A DNA stretch of 64,000 bases from UBA10438 sp964432155 (GTDB taxonomy: Bacteria; Bacteroidota; Ignavibacteria; Kapaibacteriales; Kapaibacteriaceae): the NCBI GenBank assembly GCA_964432155.1, contig CAYSMF010000005.1, positions 1 through 64,000 of the forward strand, read 5' to 3'. Made by a program: the position numbers and the translations under genes. The notes beneath the pieces are model-generated. The model made no database searches, was not told the DNA's origin, and was given only the letters and a program-made list of their open reading frames with translations. Shown piece by piece: positions 45,678 through 54,612 of the stretch (the first letter of the stretch is position 1; the number at the start of each line of letters is the position of its first letter).

Positions 45678-46427
45678 GTGGCACTCGATCCAACGCTCCT
45701 CACCGCATATCTCCGACAGCAGATGCAGATGTACGGCACGCACCAGTATGTTGTGCCTGCCGACCCTGCTTCGCTCGTCGTTGATGTCAGCGCTGAGTCG
45801 CCAGTCGACCACGCACCGGAAGCAACGGAGATTATCGAGATGCCTGCACAGCATTCAACCGCGAGTTGGGCCGCAGCGACAACGCTTGTGGAGCTCAACG
45901 AACAGATTTGTACCTGCATGCAGTGTCCACTCGGACACACTCGCACCAACTTTGTGTTCGGAAGTGGAAACCCCAATGCCGACATCATGATTGTTGGCGA
46001 AGCGCCCGGTGCTGATGAAGATGAACAGGGCTTGCCATTTGTCGGACGCGCAGGACAGTTGCTGACGAAGATTCTCGAAGCAATTGAGCTCTCGCGTGAT
46101 GAAGTGTACATCTGTAACATCCTCAAGTGCCGTCCACCGAATAACCGCAAGCCCCTTGCCGGTGAAACCGATCAGTGTGAACCATACTTGTGGAAGCAGA
46201 TCGAGATCGTGCAACCAAAGCTCATTCTCGCGCTTGGTCTCACCGCAGCTAACACCTTGCTCAAGAACAAAGAGTCCATGACGAACCTTCGTGGAAAGAT
46301 CCACGACTATCATGGCATTCGTACGCTTGTGACCTATCATCCCGCGGCATTGCTGCGGAATCCTGAATGGAAGAAGTACACGTGGGACGACGTCAAGCTT
46401 CTTCGCAATCTCTATGATGCCTCATGA
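45678..46427 (+). CDS. Uracil-DNA glycosylase, family 4 (Fe-S type)
   Basis: 249 aa, GTG start. Removes uracil from DNA. Motif GEAPGADEDEQGLPFVGRAGQLL, HPAALLRNP near the end, and four cysteines C80, C83, C151 (LKCRPP) and C167 that match the family-4 iron-sulfur ligands. The about 70-residue N-terminal extension is longer than in the thermophile enzymes; polymerase-associated relatives have similar tails. Starts 8 bases after clpC and overlaps ddl by ATGA. Confidence 0.93.
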   Translation: MALDPTLLTAYLRQQMQMYGTHQYVVPADPASLVVDVSAESPVDHAPEATEIIEMPAQHSTASWAAATTLVELNEQICTCMQCPLGHTRTNFVFGSGNPNADIMIVGEAPGADEDEQGLPFVGRAGQLLTKILEAIELSRDEVYICNILKCRPPNNRKPLAGETDQCEPYLWKQIEIVQPKLILALGLTAANTLLKNKESMTNLRGKIHDYHGIRTLVTYHPAALLRNPEWKKYTWDDVKLLRNLYDAS

Positions 46428-47449
46428 ACATTGCCGTGCTTCTCGGCGGGATCAGTCCCGAACGCAACATCTCCATGGTCAGCGGACGTGCTGCGATCAA
46501 CGCGCTTCGCTCGCTTGGTCACACCGTCTCTGCGATTGATCCATCGCGTGGAGCCAATTGCATCCTAAGCGACGACGAAGTAGCGGCTGCAACACCGCGT
46601 GCGGTTACCGACGAGGAGCTTGCCGCGTTTCGACCAGCCGCGTTGATGGAGTGCGTTGCCTCAGCGGCTTTTGATGGCATCGATTGTGCCTTCATCCTCT
46701 TGCACGGACGCTACGGCGAGGACGGCTACATTCAATCGTTGCTCGATCTGCGTGGCATTCCATACACGGGTAGCACGATGCTCGCGAGTGCAGCTGCTAT
46801 GGATAAGGGGCTCTCCAAGATGCTCTTCCAAGTGGCGGGAATTCCAACTGCGCCGTGGGTGACGCTCACGCCGGAACAAGCCGACGATCATGCAGTGATT
46901 GAGCAGGTGATGACCGAGATCGAGGGTGGGTTGGTCGTGAAGCCGAATGATCAAGGATCGACCGTTGGTATGACGATTCTTGATGCGCCGAACGTGGATT
47001 CGCTGAGTGAGGCTGTGCGTATTGCCGGACAGTACTCATCGACGATTCTCATCGAGCGGTATATCTCTGGTCGCGAACTCACCGTTGCCGTCTTGGGCGA
47101 CGAAGCACTGCCGATCATTGAGATTGCGCCGAAGGAAGGCTACTACGACTACACGAACAAGTACACCAAGGGCAAGACCGAGTACCACTGTCCTGCAGAT
47201 CTGACGCCGGAAGTTGAAGACCACGTGCGCAACCTTGCGGTTGCCGCGCACCATGTCCTTGGGTGCCGCGCGTATAGTCGCATTGATTTCCGACTCCGTG
47301 AAGACAACATTCCGTTCTGTTTGGAAGTCAACACGATCCCAGGTTTTACCGAGACAAGTCTGGTGCCGATGGCCGCTCGCGCTGCCGACATGGAGTTTCC
47401 TGCTCTGTGTGAGGAGATCATGCGCTTGTCGGGTATCTTCGCAGCGTGA
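46424..47449 (+). CDS. ddl: D-alanine--D-alanine ligase
   Basis: 341 aa ATP-grasp ligase for peptidoglycan precursors. VLLGGISPERNISMVSG is the N-terminal signature; LHGRYGEDGYIQSLLDLRGIPYTGS carries the catalytic loop, VVKPNDQGSTVGM binds ATP, and FCLEVNTIPGFTETSLVP closes the active site. Couples by ATGA with udg and by GTGA with the kinase downstream. The family ends at similar length. Confidence 0.96.
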   Translation: MNIAVLLGGISPERNISMVSGRAAINALRSLGHTVSAIDPSRGANCILSDDEVAAATPRAVTDEELAAFRPAALMECVASAAFDGIDCAFILLHGRYGEDGYIQSLLDLRGIPYTGSTMLASAAAMDKGLSKMLFQVAGIPTAPWVTLTPEQADDHAVIEQVMTEIEGGLVVKPNDQGSTVGMTILDAPNVDSLSEAVRIAGQYSSTILIERYISGRELTVAVLGDEALPIIEIAPKEGYYDYTNKYTKGKTEYHCPADLTPEVEDHVRNLAVAAHHVLGCRAYSRIDFRLREDNIPFCLEVNTIPGFTETSLVPMAARAADMEFPALCEEIMRLSGIFAA

Positions 47450-48447
47450 AAAACATCCTCCTTACGGGCATCGGCAATGCCCTTGTCGACCTCGAATACC
47501 GCGTCACAGATGCCGAACTAGCTGCCTTTGGTGTATCCAAGGGAGCAATGACGCTTACCGAACCAGCACGTCAGCACGAGATGATCCACGCGCTCAGCGA
47601 TCGCGATGTGCATCGTTGTAGCGGCGGATCTGCAGCTAACACCGTAATCGCGTTCGCGCAGTTTGGTGGAAGTGCTGCATATGCTTCGTTGTTGGGCGCC
47701 GATCAGTTCGGACACTTTTACGCGTCCGAGTTCAAGGATCTCGGCATTGTACTCAATGCCGACCAAGTGCAGGGGGCAACAACAGGATCATGCCTGGTGT
47801 TGATCACGCCTGATAGCGAGCGCACCTTGAACACGACGCTTGCCGTGAATACAGAATTCTCTCCGCGACACGTCAGCGAGGACCTCATTAAGTCCAGCGA
47901 ATGGGTCTATATCGAAGGCTACAAGCTTACCGACGATAACGGAGCTGAAGCTGTAGAGCACGCACTCTTCTACGCGAAGAAGCACGACACACGCGTTGCG
48001 ATCAGTTGTTCTGATGGATTCATCATTGATGTGTTTGGCGATCGTTTGCGCTCGGTACTGCAGCACGCAGATCTTGTGTTTTGCAACGAGCGTGAAGGCA
48101 CAGGGTTGGCTCAGACCGAGTCGGTGCAGGATGCGTACGCGTACCTCGCAGCAACATTCCCGAACGCCGTGCTTACGGCAGGGGCACATGGTTCGCGTGT
48201 GCGTTGGAACGGACATGATGTAGAGATTCCTGCGTACAAGGTGGAGCCTGTTGATACAACGGGTGCTGGCGACATGTATGCTGGTGCTTTCCTGTACGGT
48301 GTGTTGCATCGCCACCACCCGGAGCACGCTGGACGTTTGGCATCGTACGCATCAGCGCAAGTTGTTGCGCAGTATGGTGCGCGCCTTCGTGCAAGCCATA
48401 TCGACGTGCGTGATACCGTCCTGGCTACTTCCCCAACTAACGCATAA
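47446..48447 (+). CDS. PfkB-family carbohydrate/nucleoside kinase
   Basis: 333 aa, GTG start overlapping the ddl stop. First PfkB motif (GGSAANTVIAFAQFGGSAAY) and the catalytic motif DTTGAGDMYAGAFLYG are intact. The N-terminal GIGNALVDLEYRVTDAEL pattern resembles adenosine-kinase-type PfkB proteins common in alpha-proteobacteria and Bacteroidota, so adenosine or a sugar is the likely substrate; this cannot be settled by reading. No regulatory sites seen. It precedes a secreted protein within 8 bases. Confidence 0.87.
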   Translation: MKNILLTGIGNALVDLEYRVTDAELAAFGVSKGAMTLTEPARQHEMIHALSDRDVHRCSGGSAANTVIAFAQFGGSAAYASLLGADQFGHFYASEFKDLGIVLNADQVQGATTGSCLVLITPDSERTLNTTLAVNTEFSPRHVSEDLIKSSEWVYIEGYKLTDDNGAEAVEHALFYAKKHDTRVAISCSDGFIIDVFGDRLRSVLQHADLVFCNEREGTGLAQTESVQDAYAYLAATFPNAVLTAGAHGSRVRWNGHDVEIPAYKVEPVDTTGAGDMYAGAFLYGVLHRHHPEHAGRLASYASAQVVAQYGARLRASHIDVRDTVLATSPTNA

Positions 48448-48455
48448 GCACAACC

Positions 48456-49802
48456 GTGACCCGCTGTCGATTTGCTCTCGTCTATGTTGCTGCGCTGATG
48501 CTGATGGCCCCTGTGCTGTCGGCCCAAAGCGGTATGACGTATGACGAGTTCTCGCGACGCCTCACATCCTACTTTGCTGAAGAACTCATCCAGGACATTC
48601 GTCCGGCCCTGCCACAGGGATCGGCCTATCGCATTTGGGGATGGGACGTAGGGGACTTCAGCGGCGATGGCAATTACGACCTTGCGGTATCGGTCAATGT
48701 TCTCGGCACACGCAAGCGCGAGAACTTGGTGTACCTCTTCGTTGATACCGAGGGTTTTCTGGTCAACATCGGTAAGCTGCCGTTCGCCTACATCGACCTT
48801 CCTCTGGAAGTGGGCGTGGTGATCAAGGAGCAGACGTGTTACGTAACGCAGAAGCGTCGCAGTGACGACTGGATGATCCGCGGCTATCGTTTCGGCGAGG
48901 GAAGCATCGTGCTTGTCGACGAGTTTGTGAGCGACCGCATCGAGGCGTTTGGACACGAGACCTTCCGGTCGTACCAGACACTCGAGACGCAGGAGCGCTT
49001 TATCACCAACGACGGCGACCTTGCCTTTGCCACAGACTACACCGTGATCCCAGCCTATGGCCGTGGACGTCAGGTGTATGCCGGGTATGTTCCAGAGATC
49101 TCTGCATCGCGCATCAAGCACGTTGTGAACGGTGCATTCTGGTGGTCGGACGAGGGTGACGCGTCGCTGCGAGCGCGTGTGGTGTACGACAACGACTACC
49201 TCTACATCCGGGTGAACGTCAAGGACTCGACCATCATTACCGGGTGGTGCGACACCTGTGCGGCTGATCGGCTCGAAATTTGGTTTGATGTGACTCCGGC
49301 CGACGAGCTCGGCGGCTCGCGCTACGTGCAGAGTGTCAAACGATCCAGCATTACCCCTCGGTCCAGCACCGACAGCGGACTCTACGCATTCTCGATTCAG
49401 ATTGGCGATTTCGGCGATCGACGACCAACGATCAAGGTTAAAACGACCGATGATTTGGACCCTGCGCAGGACTCTGCCGTGCAGCGTGTCCGCGTCGTAA
49501 CTGCCCCACGCACAGGGGGTTACGTCGTTAAGGTGCGTATCCCATTCGTCTTGCTCGGCTACGAGCGGGCTCCCGTCGACGAGCAGTCGATCACCGAGTT
49601 CGGCTGCACCATTGCCCTCTACGATGTGGACAATGAATTCCGTCCCGACGAGACAAGTGTGGTCGCTACGAGCCCCATTCAACCCCTCAACCCAGCCACC
49701 TACGGAGCCATCCAGTTTATCCCTGACGGACGCTGGTATGGAGAAACCGTGAACATCTACACGGAATCTGTGCTCGGTACACTACGAGAATTGGGTTTTT
49801 AG
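48456..49802 (+). CDS. Secreted protein with FG-GAP-like motif and CBM9/DOMON-like domain
   Basis: 448 aa, GTG start, signal peptide about 1-23 (ending LSAQ). An FG-GAP-like calcium motif (DVGDFSGDGNYDLAVSV) lies near 62-79, followed by a single beta-rich module. Residues about 225-430 look like a CBM9/DOMON-type beta-sandwich (VNGAFWWSDEGDASLRARVVYDNDYLYIRVNVKD; RLEIWFDVTP). No T9SS sorting domain is present, so it probably stays in the periplasm. Could bind carbohydrate; not certain. Ends directly before the ATP synthase promoter. Confidence 0.72.
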   Translation: MTRCRFALVYVAALMLMAPVLSAQSGMTYDEFSRRLTSYFAEELIQDIRPALPQGSAYRIWGWDVGDFSGDGNYDLAVSVNVLGTRKRENLVYLFVDTEGFLVNIGKLPFAYIDLPLEVGVVIKEQTCYVTQKRRSDDWMIRGYRFGEGSIVLVDEFVSDRIEAFGHETFRSYQTLETQERFITNDGDLAFATDYTVIPAYGRGRQVYAGYVPEISASRIKHVVNGAFWWSDEGDASLRARVVYDNDYLYIRVNVKDSTIITGWCDTCAADRLEIWFDVTPADELGGSRYVQSVKRSSITPRSSTDSGLYAFSIQIGDFGDRRPTIKVKTTDDLDPAQDSAVQRVRVVTAPRTGGYVVKVRIPFVLLGYERAPVDEQSITEFGCTIALYDVDNEFRPDETSVVATSPIQPLNPATYGAIQFIPDGRWYGETVNIYTESVLGTLRELGF

Positions 49803-49815
49803 CCCCTCTACGACC

Positions 49816-49823
49816 TATTTTTG
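49816..49823 (+). promoter_or_regulatory. Promoter of the ATP synthase operon (TTG-N22-TAnnTTTG)
   Basis: TATTTTTG with TTG at 49791-49793 gives a 22-base spacing, within the TTG-N17-23-TAnnTTTG pattern of Bacteroidota. It lies 26 bases before the atpZ-like ATG at 49850. A different promoter type from the leaderless ones in this window. Confidence 0.5.
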
Positions 49824-49849
49824 CGCGCCATTTAACGTTGGTCTAAACC

Positions 49850-50089
49850 ATGCATCAACGCGAGTCGGTTATGCAACAACTCGCACCCTATCTCACACTT
49901 GGGGTGCAGCTTGCAGCGGCGGTGTGTGGTTGTGCTCTTGTTGGGTGGTGGATTGATGAAACATACGGCACGCAACCGTGGGTACTCCTCGGTGGTGTTG
50001 TTGTTGGATCAATCGTCGGACTCGTGCAGTTTCTTCGTGCTGTGCAACAGCTTGGGAAACGCACACAGCGTAACGATCAAGAACCGTAA
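49850..50089 (+). CDS. AtpZ/AtpI-family F0F1 ATPase-associated protein
   Basis: 79 aa, two transmembrane segments (about 12-34 and 43-66). YLTLGVQLAAAVCGCALVGWWIDETYGTQPW and LLGGVVVGSIVGLVQFLR resemble the AtpZ/AtpI-type first gene of ATP synthase operons, proposed to help c-ring assembly or magnesium uptake. First gene of the unit. Confidence 0.8.
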   Translation: MHQRESVMQQLAPYLTLGVQLAAAVCGCALVGWWIDETYGTQPWVLLGGVVVGSIVGLVQFLRAVQQLGKRTQRNDQEP

Positions 50090-50109
50090 TCATTGGGGAA
50101 CATAACAGC

Positions 50110-50484
50110 GTGGAACCTGCGGGGCCTTTGGCGGCAGTCCTAACAGCGTTGGGGATCTGTGTGATCAACACAGCGCTCGGATGGATTGTATCGCGTATGG
50201 CCTTTGGTAAGGACCTCAACGTGTTTCTCGCAATGATCTTCGGAAGTCTTGGTGTTCGCGCGATCATCGTGATGGCAAGCGCATGGTTTTGTCTAAGCGT
50301 GTTGAACATGCATCAAGTTGCATTCTCACTCACGTTTGCGATCTCAATGTTTGTGCTTCTCCTCGCGGAGATCTTTTTTTTTCATCGGTCCTACGAGAAC
50401 GCCAAGCGGCAATCGCGCAGACCGGTGACGGATCTCTTGAAAAAAAAAACCTCTGACCTGATGTTGGTACTCGTACACCCATGA
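50110..50484 (+). CDS. Small membrane protein of the ATP synthase operon (AtpI-like)
   Basis: 124 aa, GTG start, with membrane segments about 7-28, 36-60 and 70-90. Similar position and size to AtpI-like proteins; sequence assignment is weak. The gene has two long homopolymers, T9 near 50384 and A10 near 50440; the second precedes the last about 15 codons, so phase errors from sequencing or slippage could alter the C-terminus. The ATG of atpB overlaps its stop (ATGA). Confidence 0.6.
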   Translation: MEPAGPLAAVLTALGICVINTALGWIVSRMAFGKDLNVFLAMIFGSLGVRAIIVMASAWFCLSVLNMHQVAFSLTFAISMFVLLLAEIFFFHRSYENAKRQSRRPVTDLLKKKTSDLMLVLVHP

Positions 50485-51548
50485 GCAATACCGCGACCTC
50501 ACAATCCGATTCACTTCAGCACGCCCACCAAGGGCACGGCGCTGATGGTCATGCCAATCCCGAGGGTAGCGAGGTTTTTACCACGCTGCTGAACTCGCTG
50601 GGTGACCACCACGAGCTGAATATCTTCTTCGGACATTACAAGATCCTTCCGGTGATGCTGGTCGACAACGGATTCCATGTGTATCCGAACGTCGATGCAA
50701 TGGAGCACGCAGGTGCCTTCACGATGCATCACCCTGGGCACGGACACCACATCGTCAAGGCGCACGAGCTGCACACGGAAACAGAGCATTGTTCCCTCGA
50801 GCAGACTGGTGCCAGCCCGAAGCTTGATCTGTCGATCACCAACTTCGTTGCGTACGAGTTCATCGCGATCCTGATTGCGACGATCGTATTTGGTATCGCT
50901 CGTGGACGCTACATCAAGAACGCACTGCAAGCACCGAAGGGTCTGCAGAACGTTGTTGAGTCGCTCGTGCTGTATGTGCGCGACGAGATTGTGCGACCAA
51001 ACGTTGGAACCGAAGCACGTGCTCATCGCCTGATGCCGTACATCCTTGGCATCTTCTTCTTCGTTCTCACGTTGAACCTCGTTGGTCTGATGCCTGGTTG
51101 CCATGCAGCTACCGGTGCGTTGGGTGTTACAGCTGCGCTTGCGCTTACCACGTTCATCGTCGTCAACTTCGTTGCCATTAAGGATGCCGGTATCAAGTCG
51201 TGGCTCCATCACTTGTTGGGTGGCGCTCCATGGTACATGTTCCCAATCATGGTGCCGATTGAAATCATCTCGCTCTTCACGAAGCCGTTCGCGTTGATGA
51301 TTCGTTTGTTCGCCAACATGACAGCTGGACACATCGTGTTGTTGTCGTTGGTTGGACTCATTTTCTTCTTCAAGAGCTGGATGGTGACACCTGTGAGCGT
51401 TGCGTTCTCGGTGTTCATCTACCTCCTTGAACTTCTTGTCGCCTTCCTTCAGGCGTACATCTTCGCTATGCTCGCATCAGTGTTCGTGGGTCTTGCTCTC
51501 GGTGATCATGCACATGATGATCATCACGGCGATGCACACGCGCACTAA
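50481..51548 (+). CDS. atpB: ATP synthase F0 subunit a
   Basis: 355 aa, longer than E. coli (271). The essential arginine of the proton path is R275 in TKPFALMIRLFANMTAGH. Residues 1-110 are histidine-rich (17 His, e.g. HAHQGHGADGHA, MHHPGHGHH) and the C-terminus GDHAHDDHHGDAHAH has six more. The N-terminal extension precedes the first membrane segment (about 125-140). The rest follows the family. Histidine-rich tails are an oddity that could bind metal or shield protons; I infer no function. Confidence 0.95.
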   Translation: MSNTATSQSDSLQHAHQGHGADGHANPEGSEVFTTLLNSLGDHHELNIFFGHYKILPVMLVDNGFHVYPNVDAMEHAGAFTMHHPGHGHHIVKAHELHTETEHCSLEQTGASPKLDLSITNFVAYEFIAILIATIVFGIARGRYIKNALQAPKGLQNVVESLVLYVRDEIVRPNVGTEARAHRLMPYILGIFFFVLTLNLVGLMPGCHAATGALGVTAALALTTFIVVNFVAIKDAGIKSWLHHLLGGAPWYMFPIMVPIEIISLFTKPFALMIRLFANMTAGHIVLLSLVGLIFFFKSWMVTPVSVAFSVFIYLLELLVAFLQAYIFAMLASVFVGLALGDHAHDDHHGDAHAH

Positions 51549-51601
51549 GATTCACTGATTTCGAAACCAATTCACATTCTCATCATCTGGAGGTTTACAC
51601 A

Positions 51602-51832
51602 ATGGAAGCAGTCGCATTTGCTTGGCTTTCAGCAGGTCTTGGTGTTGGCGTAACAGTATTCGGCGTAGGTACAGGTATCGGTCGTCTTGCGGCTGCTGCT
51701 CTCGAAGCCTCAAGCCGTCAGCCAGAAAACGCTGGTGACATCCGTACAACGATGATCATCGGTGCAGCCCTTATCGAAGGTGTTGCACTTCTCGCAGGCG
51801 TTATCTGCATCCTTCTTGCTGTTAAGAGCTAA
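51602..51832 (+). CDS. atpE: ATP synthase F0 subunit c
   Basis: 76 aa double-helix proteolipid of the c-ring. Ion-binding carboxylate E59 (IGAALIEGVALLAG), loop RQPE at 39-42. There is no serine/threonine next to the glutamate (EG), so proton rather than sodium use is likely. GGAGG lies 8 bases before the ATG. A pair of hairpins separates it from atpF. Confidence 0.96.
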   Translation: MEAVAFAWLSAGLGVGVTVFGVGTGIGRLAAAALEASSRQPENAGDIRTTMIIGAALIEGVALLAGVICILLAVKS

Positions 51833-51847
51833 CGCAACGACAATTCA

Positions 51848-51901
51848 CGACCCCGCACGTTCGGGGTCGGTCGTAGGGTTCACGATGTGAGCTCTACGAC
51901 C
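51848..51901 (+). promoter_or_regulatory. Two tandem stem-loops between atpE and atpF
   Basis: Stem 1 is 51848-51855 paired with 51862-51869 (8 bp, CGACCCCG/CGGGGTCG, 6-base loop). Stem 2 is 51869-51876 paired with 51894-51901 (8 bp, GGTCGTAG/CTACGACC, 17-base loop), so the two share one base and compete slightly. No T run follows, so these are more likely mRNA-processing or stabilising structures than terminators. Confidence 0.7.
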
Positions 51902-51968
51902 GATGCACGGGTTCCGCGCGTCGCCGACAACCATCGACATTCCTTCACTCCGTAATTCTCGTCTTGCC

Positions 51969-52463
51969 ATGCCTTCATTTCTTGAGATGAGCCCGGGTCT
52001 GATCATTTGGACCCTTGTCAACTTCTCCATCTTCGTGTTCATCATCGCGAAGTTTTTCTACAAGCCGATGCGCTCTGGTCTTGAAGCACGCGAGCAAACG
52101 ATTGCGAACGCAATCGCGAATGCAGAAAAGGCGAATGCAGAAGCAACGAAGATCCTTGCTGAGAGCAAGGAGCGGATTGCTGGTGCACAGCAAGAGATGA
52201 TGGCCATCGTGCGCGAAGGCAAGGCGCAAGCCGAAGCTATGGTGCGCAAGGCAGCTGATGACGCCGAGGCAGTCAAGCAGCAGAAGCTTGTTGAGTCGCA
52301 GCGCGAAATCGAACGTCAGAAGGACGAAGCCATCAAGCAACTGCGTGCTGAAGTAGCAACGTTGGTTGTGGATGCAACTGAGAAGTTGCTTGGCCGCAAT
52401 CTCCAGGGCGACGATCACAAGCGTATCGTCGAAGGTTACGTCAACGAACTCTCGAAGAACTAA
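51969..52463 (+). CDS. atpF: ATP synthase F0 subunit b
   Basis: 164 aa. Single N-terminal membrane helix (LIIWTLVNFSIFVFIIAKFFY, about 10-30) followed by a long coiled coil (ANAIANAEKANAEATKILAESKERI). Peripheral stalk joining F0 and F1. The start at 51969 is chosen over upstream ATG 51903, which lies in the hairpin-bearing leader. One base-perfect junction with atpH (the stop TAA is directly followed by ATG). Confidence 0.93.
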   Translation: MPSFLEMSPGLIIWTLVNFSIFVFIIAKFFYKPMRSGLEAREQTIANAIANAEKANAEATKILAESKERIAGAQQEMMAIVREGKAQAEAMVRKAADDAEAVKQQKLVESQREIERQKDEAIKQLRAEVATLVVDATEKLLGRNLQGDDHKRIVEGYVNELSKN

Positions 52464-53003
52464 ATGTCAACTCTGAAGATTGCACGCCGTTACGCGAAGG
52501 CAGTTCTCGCAACGGCGATTGAACAACAGCTTGATGACGTGGTTGCGAAGGATCTCGCAACGGTCGAGTCGGTGGGCGCAAGCTCTGCTGACTTCCGTGC
52601 GATGATGCGCAGCCCGATCATCGACGCGCAGGTAAAGCTCGCCGTGCTGAAGGATGCGTTGGGCGCTACCATCAACCCTTTGACGATGGAGTTCCTGAAA
52701 CTCATCATCGAGAAGGGGCGCGGTGACCTCTGGCGTGAAATCGTGATGGAATACCGTGCGTTGCTTGATGATCGTAAGAACATTCAGCGCGTTCGCGTGA
52801 CATCAGCAGTTGAACTCGGCGCACAAGAGCGTTCGCAACTCGAATCAACGCTCACAGCTCGACTCAAGAAAACCGTTGTTGCAACGTACGACACAGATCC
52901 AACCATCCTTGGTGGTGCAGTGGTTCGTGTTGGTGATCAGGTGCTCGACGGATCGATTCGCCACCAGCTGCATGTCCTCAAGGACAAGCTTGCGGTAGCG
53001 TAA
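52464..53003 (+). CDS. atpH: ATP synthase F1 subunit delta
   Basis: 179 aa. IARRYAKAVLATAIEQ at the N-terminus and DPTILGGAVVRVGDQVLDGSIRHQLHVLK at the C-terminus are the OSCP/delta signatures. Links stalk b to the alpha/beta hexamer. Confidence 0.95.
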   Translation: MSTLKIARRYAKAVLATAIEQQLDDVVAKDLATVESVGASSADFRAMMRSPIIDAQVKLAVLKDALGATINPLTMEFLKLIIEKGRGDLWREIVMEYRALLDDRKNIQRVRVTSAVELGAQERSQLESTLTARLKKTVVATYDTDPTILGGAVVRVGDQVLDGSIRHQLHVLKDKLAVA

Positions 53004-53046
53004 TCACCCACTTACGATGTGAACAAACTCTAAAGGATTCAATCGC

Positions 53047-54597
53047 ATGTCTGAAGTTCGTCCAGATGAAATCTCCGCGATTCTTCGTCGCCAGTTGACA
53101 GGATTCGAAAAGGAGACGGATGTATATGAAGTGGGCACTGTCCTCCAAATTGGTGACGGTGTAGCGCGCGTGTACGGTCTCACAAACGTGATGGCCTCCG
53201 AGCTCGTTGAGTTTCCGAATGGTGTGGTTGGCATGGTTCTCAACCTTGAAGAGGACAATGTTGGCTGCGTGTTGTTCGGTGATGACTCGCTCGTGAAGGA
53301 AGGCGATCAAGCACGTCGTACGGGCCGCATCGCATCGGTGCCAGTTGGTGAAGGTCTGATCGGTCGCGTTGTCGACCCACTTGGACGTCCACTCGATGGC
53401 AAGGGGCCAATCAAGGAATCGAAGTTCTATCCGATCGAGCGTAAGGCTCTCGGTGTGATCGATCGCCAGCCAGTTACGCAGCCACTGCAAACAGGTATCA
53501 AGGCGATCGACTCGCTCATCCCAATTGGTCGTGGTCAGCGTGAGTTGATCATCGGCGATCGTCAGACAGGTAAGACGGTTGTGGCGCTTGATGCGATCAT
53601 CAATCAGAAGTACACGCACACACCAGAAGCAGCAGCACAAGGCATCGAGCCTGTGTACTGTATCTACGTTGCGATTGGTCAAAAGGGCTCGACAGTTGCG
53701 AACGTTGTTTCGACACTCGAGAAGTATGGTGCAATGGCGTACACAACAGTTGTGAGCGCTTCTGCATCAGACCCAGCACCACTGCAGTTCATCGCGCCAT
53801 ATTCTGGTTGCTCGATGGGCGAGTTCTTCCGCGATAGCGGACGTCACGCTCTGGTGGTGTATGATGACCTTTCGAAGCAGGCAGCATCGTACCGTCAGGT
53901 ATCGCTCCTTCTGCGCCGTCCACCAGGACGTGAAGCATATCCGGGCGACGTGTTCTATCTCCACTCACGTCTGCTGGAACGCGCTGCGAAGCTCAGCGAC
54001 GCACTCGGCGGAGGTTCGCTCACAGCACTTCCTGTGATCGAAACACAAGCTGGTGACGTGTCTGCCTACATCCCAACAAACGTGATCTCGATCACTGACG
54101 GTCAGATCTACCTCGAGCCAAGCTTGTTCAACGCTGGTGTTCGTCCAGCTCTGAACGTTGGTATCTCGGTGTCACGTGTGGGTGGTAACGCGCAGATCAA
54201 GGCGATGAAGAAGGTCGCTGGTCCACTCAAGCTCGACCTTGCTCAGTACCGTGCTCTTGAAGCGTTCGCACGTTTCGGATCCGACCTCGATAAGACAACG
54301 CTTCAGCAGCTGCGCCGCGGTGCACGTCTGCTTGAAGTGATGAAGCAGCCACAATACTCACCAGTGCCAGTTGAAGATCAGATCGTTGTGATCTATGCAG
54401 CTTCGAGCGGTTTCATGGATGAGCTCCCTGTGGAGAGCATCAAGAAGTACGAAGCAGAGTTGCTTGAGTTTGTGCACGCCGGCCATGCGAACATCATCGA
54501 AGGTCTGCGCACACAAAAGGCACTCACAGACGACATTGTCGCAAACCTTAATGCTGCGCTGAAGAGCTTTACAGAGCGCTTCGCTGCAGCACTCTAA
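53047..54597 (+). CDS. atpA: ATP synthase F1 subunit alpha
   Basis: 516 aa. N-terminal beta barrel (IGDGVARVYGL, LVEFPNGVVGMVLNL), P-loop GDRQTGKT at 170-177, YDDLSKQAASYRQVSLLLRRPPGREAYPGDVFYLHSRLLERAAKL and the arginine-finger region ISVSRVGGNAQIKAMK. Regulatory/non-catalytic nucleotide site. The catalytic beta subunit atpD is not in the window. Confidence 0.97.
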   Translation: MSEVRPDEISAILRRQLTGFEKETDVYEVGTVLQIGDGVARVYGLTNVMASELVEFPNGVVGMVLNLEEDNVGCVLFGDDSLVKEGDQARRTGRIASVPVGEGLIGRVVDPLGRPLDGKGPIKESKFYPIERKALGVIDRQPVTQPLQTGIKAIDSLIPIGRGQRELIIGDRQTGKTVVALDAIINQKYTHTPEAAAQGIEPVYCIYVAIGQKGSTVANVVSTLEKYGAMAYTTVVSASASDPAPLQFIAPYSGCSMGEFFRDSGRHALVVYDDLSKQAASYRQVSLLLRRPPGREAYPGDVFYLHSRLLERAAKLSDALGGGSLTALPVIETQAGDVSAYIPTNVISITDGQIYLEPSLFNAGVRPALNVGISVSRVGGNAQIKAMKKVAGPLKLDLAQYRALEAFARFGSDLDKTTLQQLRRGARLLEVMKQPQYSPVPVEDQIVVIYAASSGFMDELPVESIKKYEAELLEFVHAGHANIIEGLRTQKALTDDIVANLNAALKSFTERFAAAL

Positions 54598-54612
54598 TCC
54601 AGGACCTACGCA

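Noticed and set aside
48111..49682. 523-codon antisense frame across the kinase/CBM9 genes
   Set aside because: Spans two sense genes and their junction; no domain or start signal.
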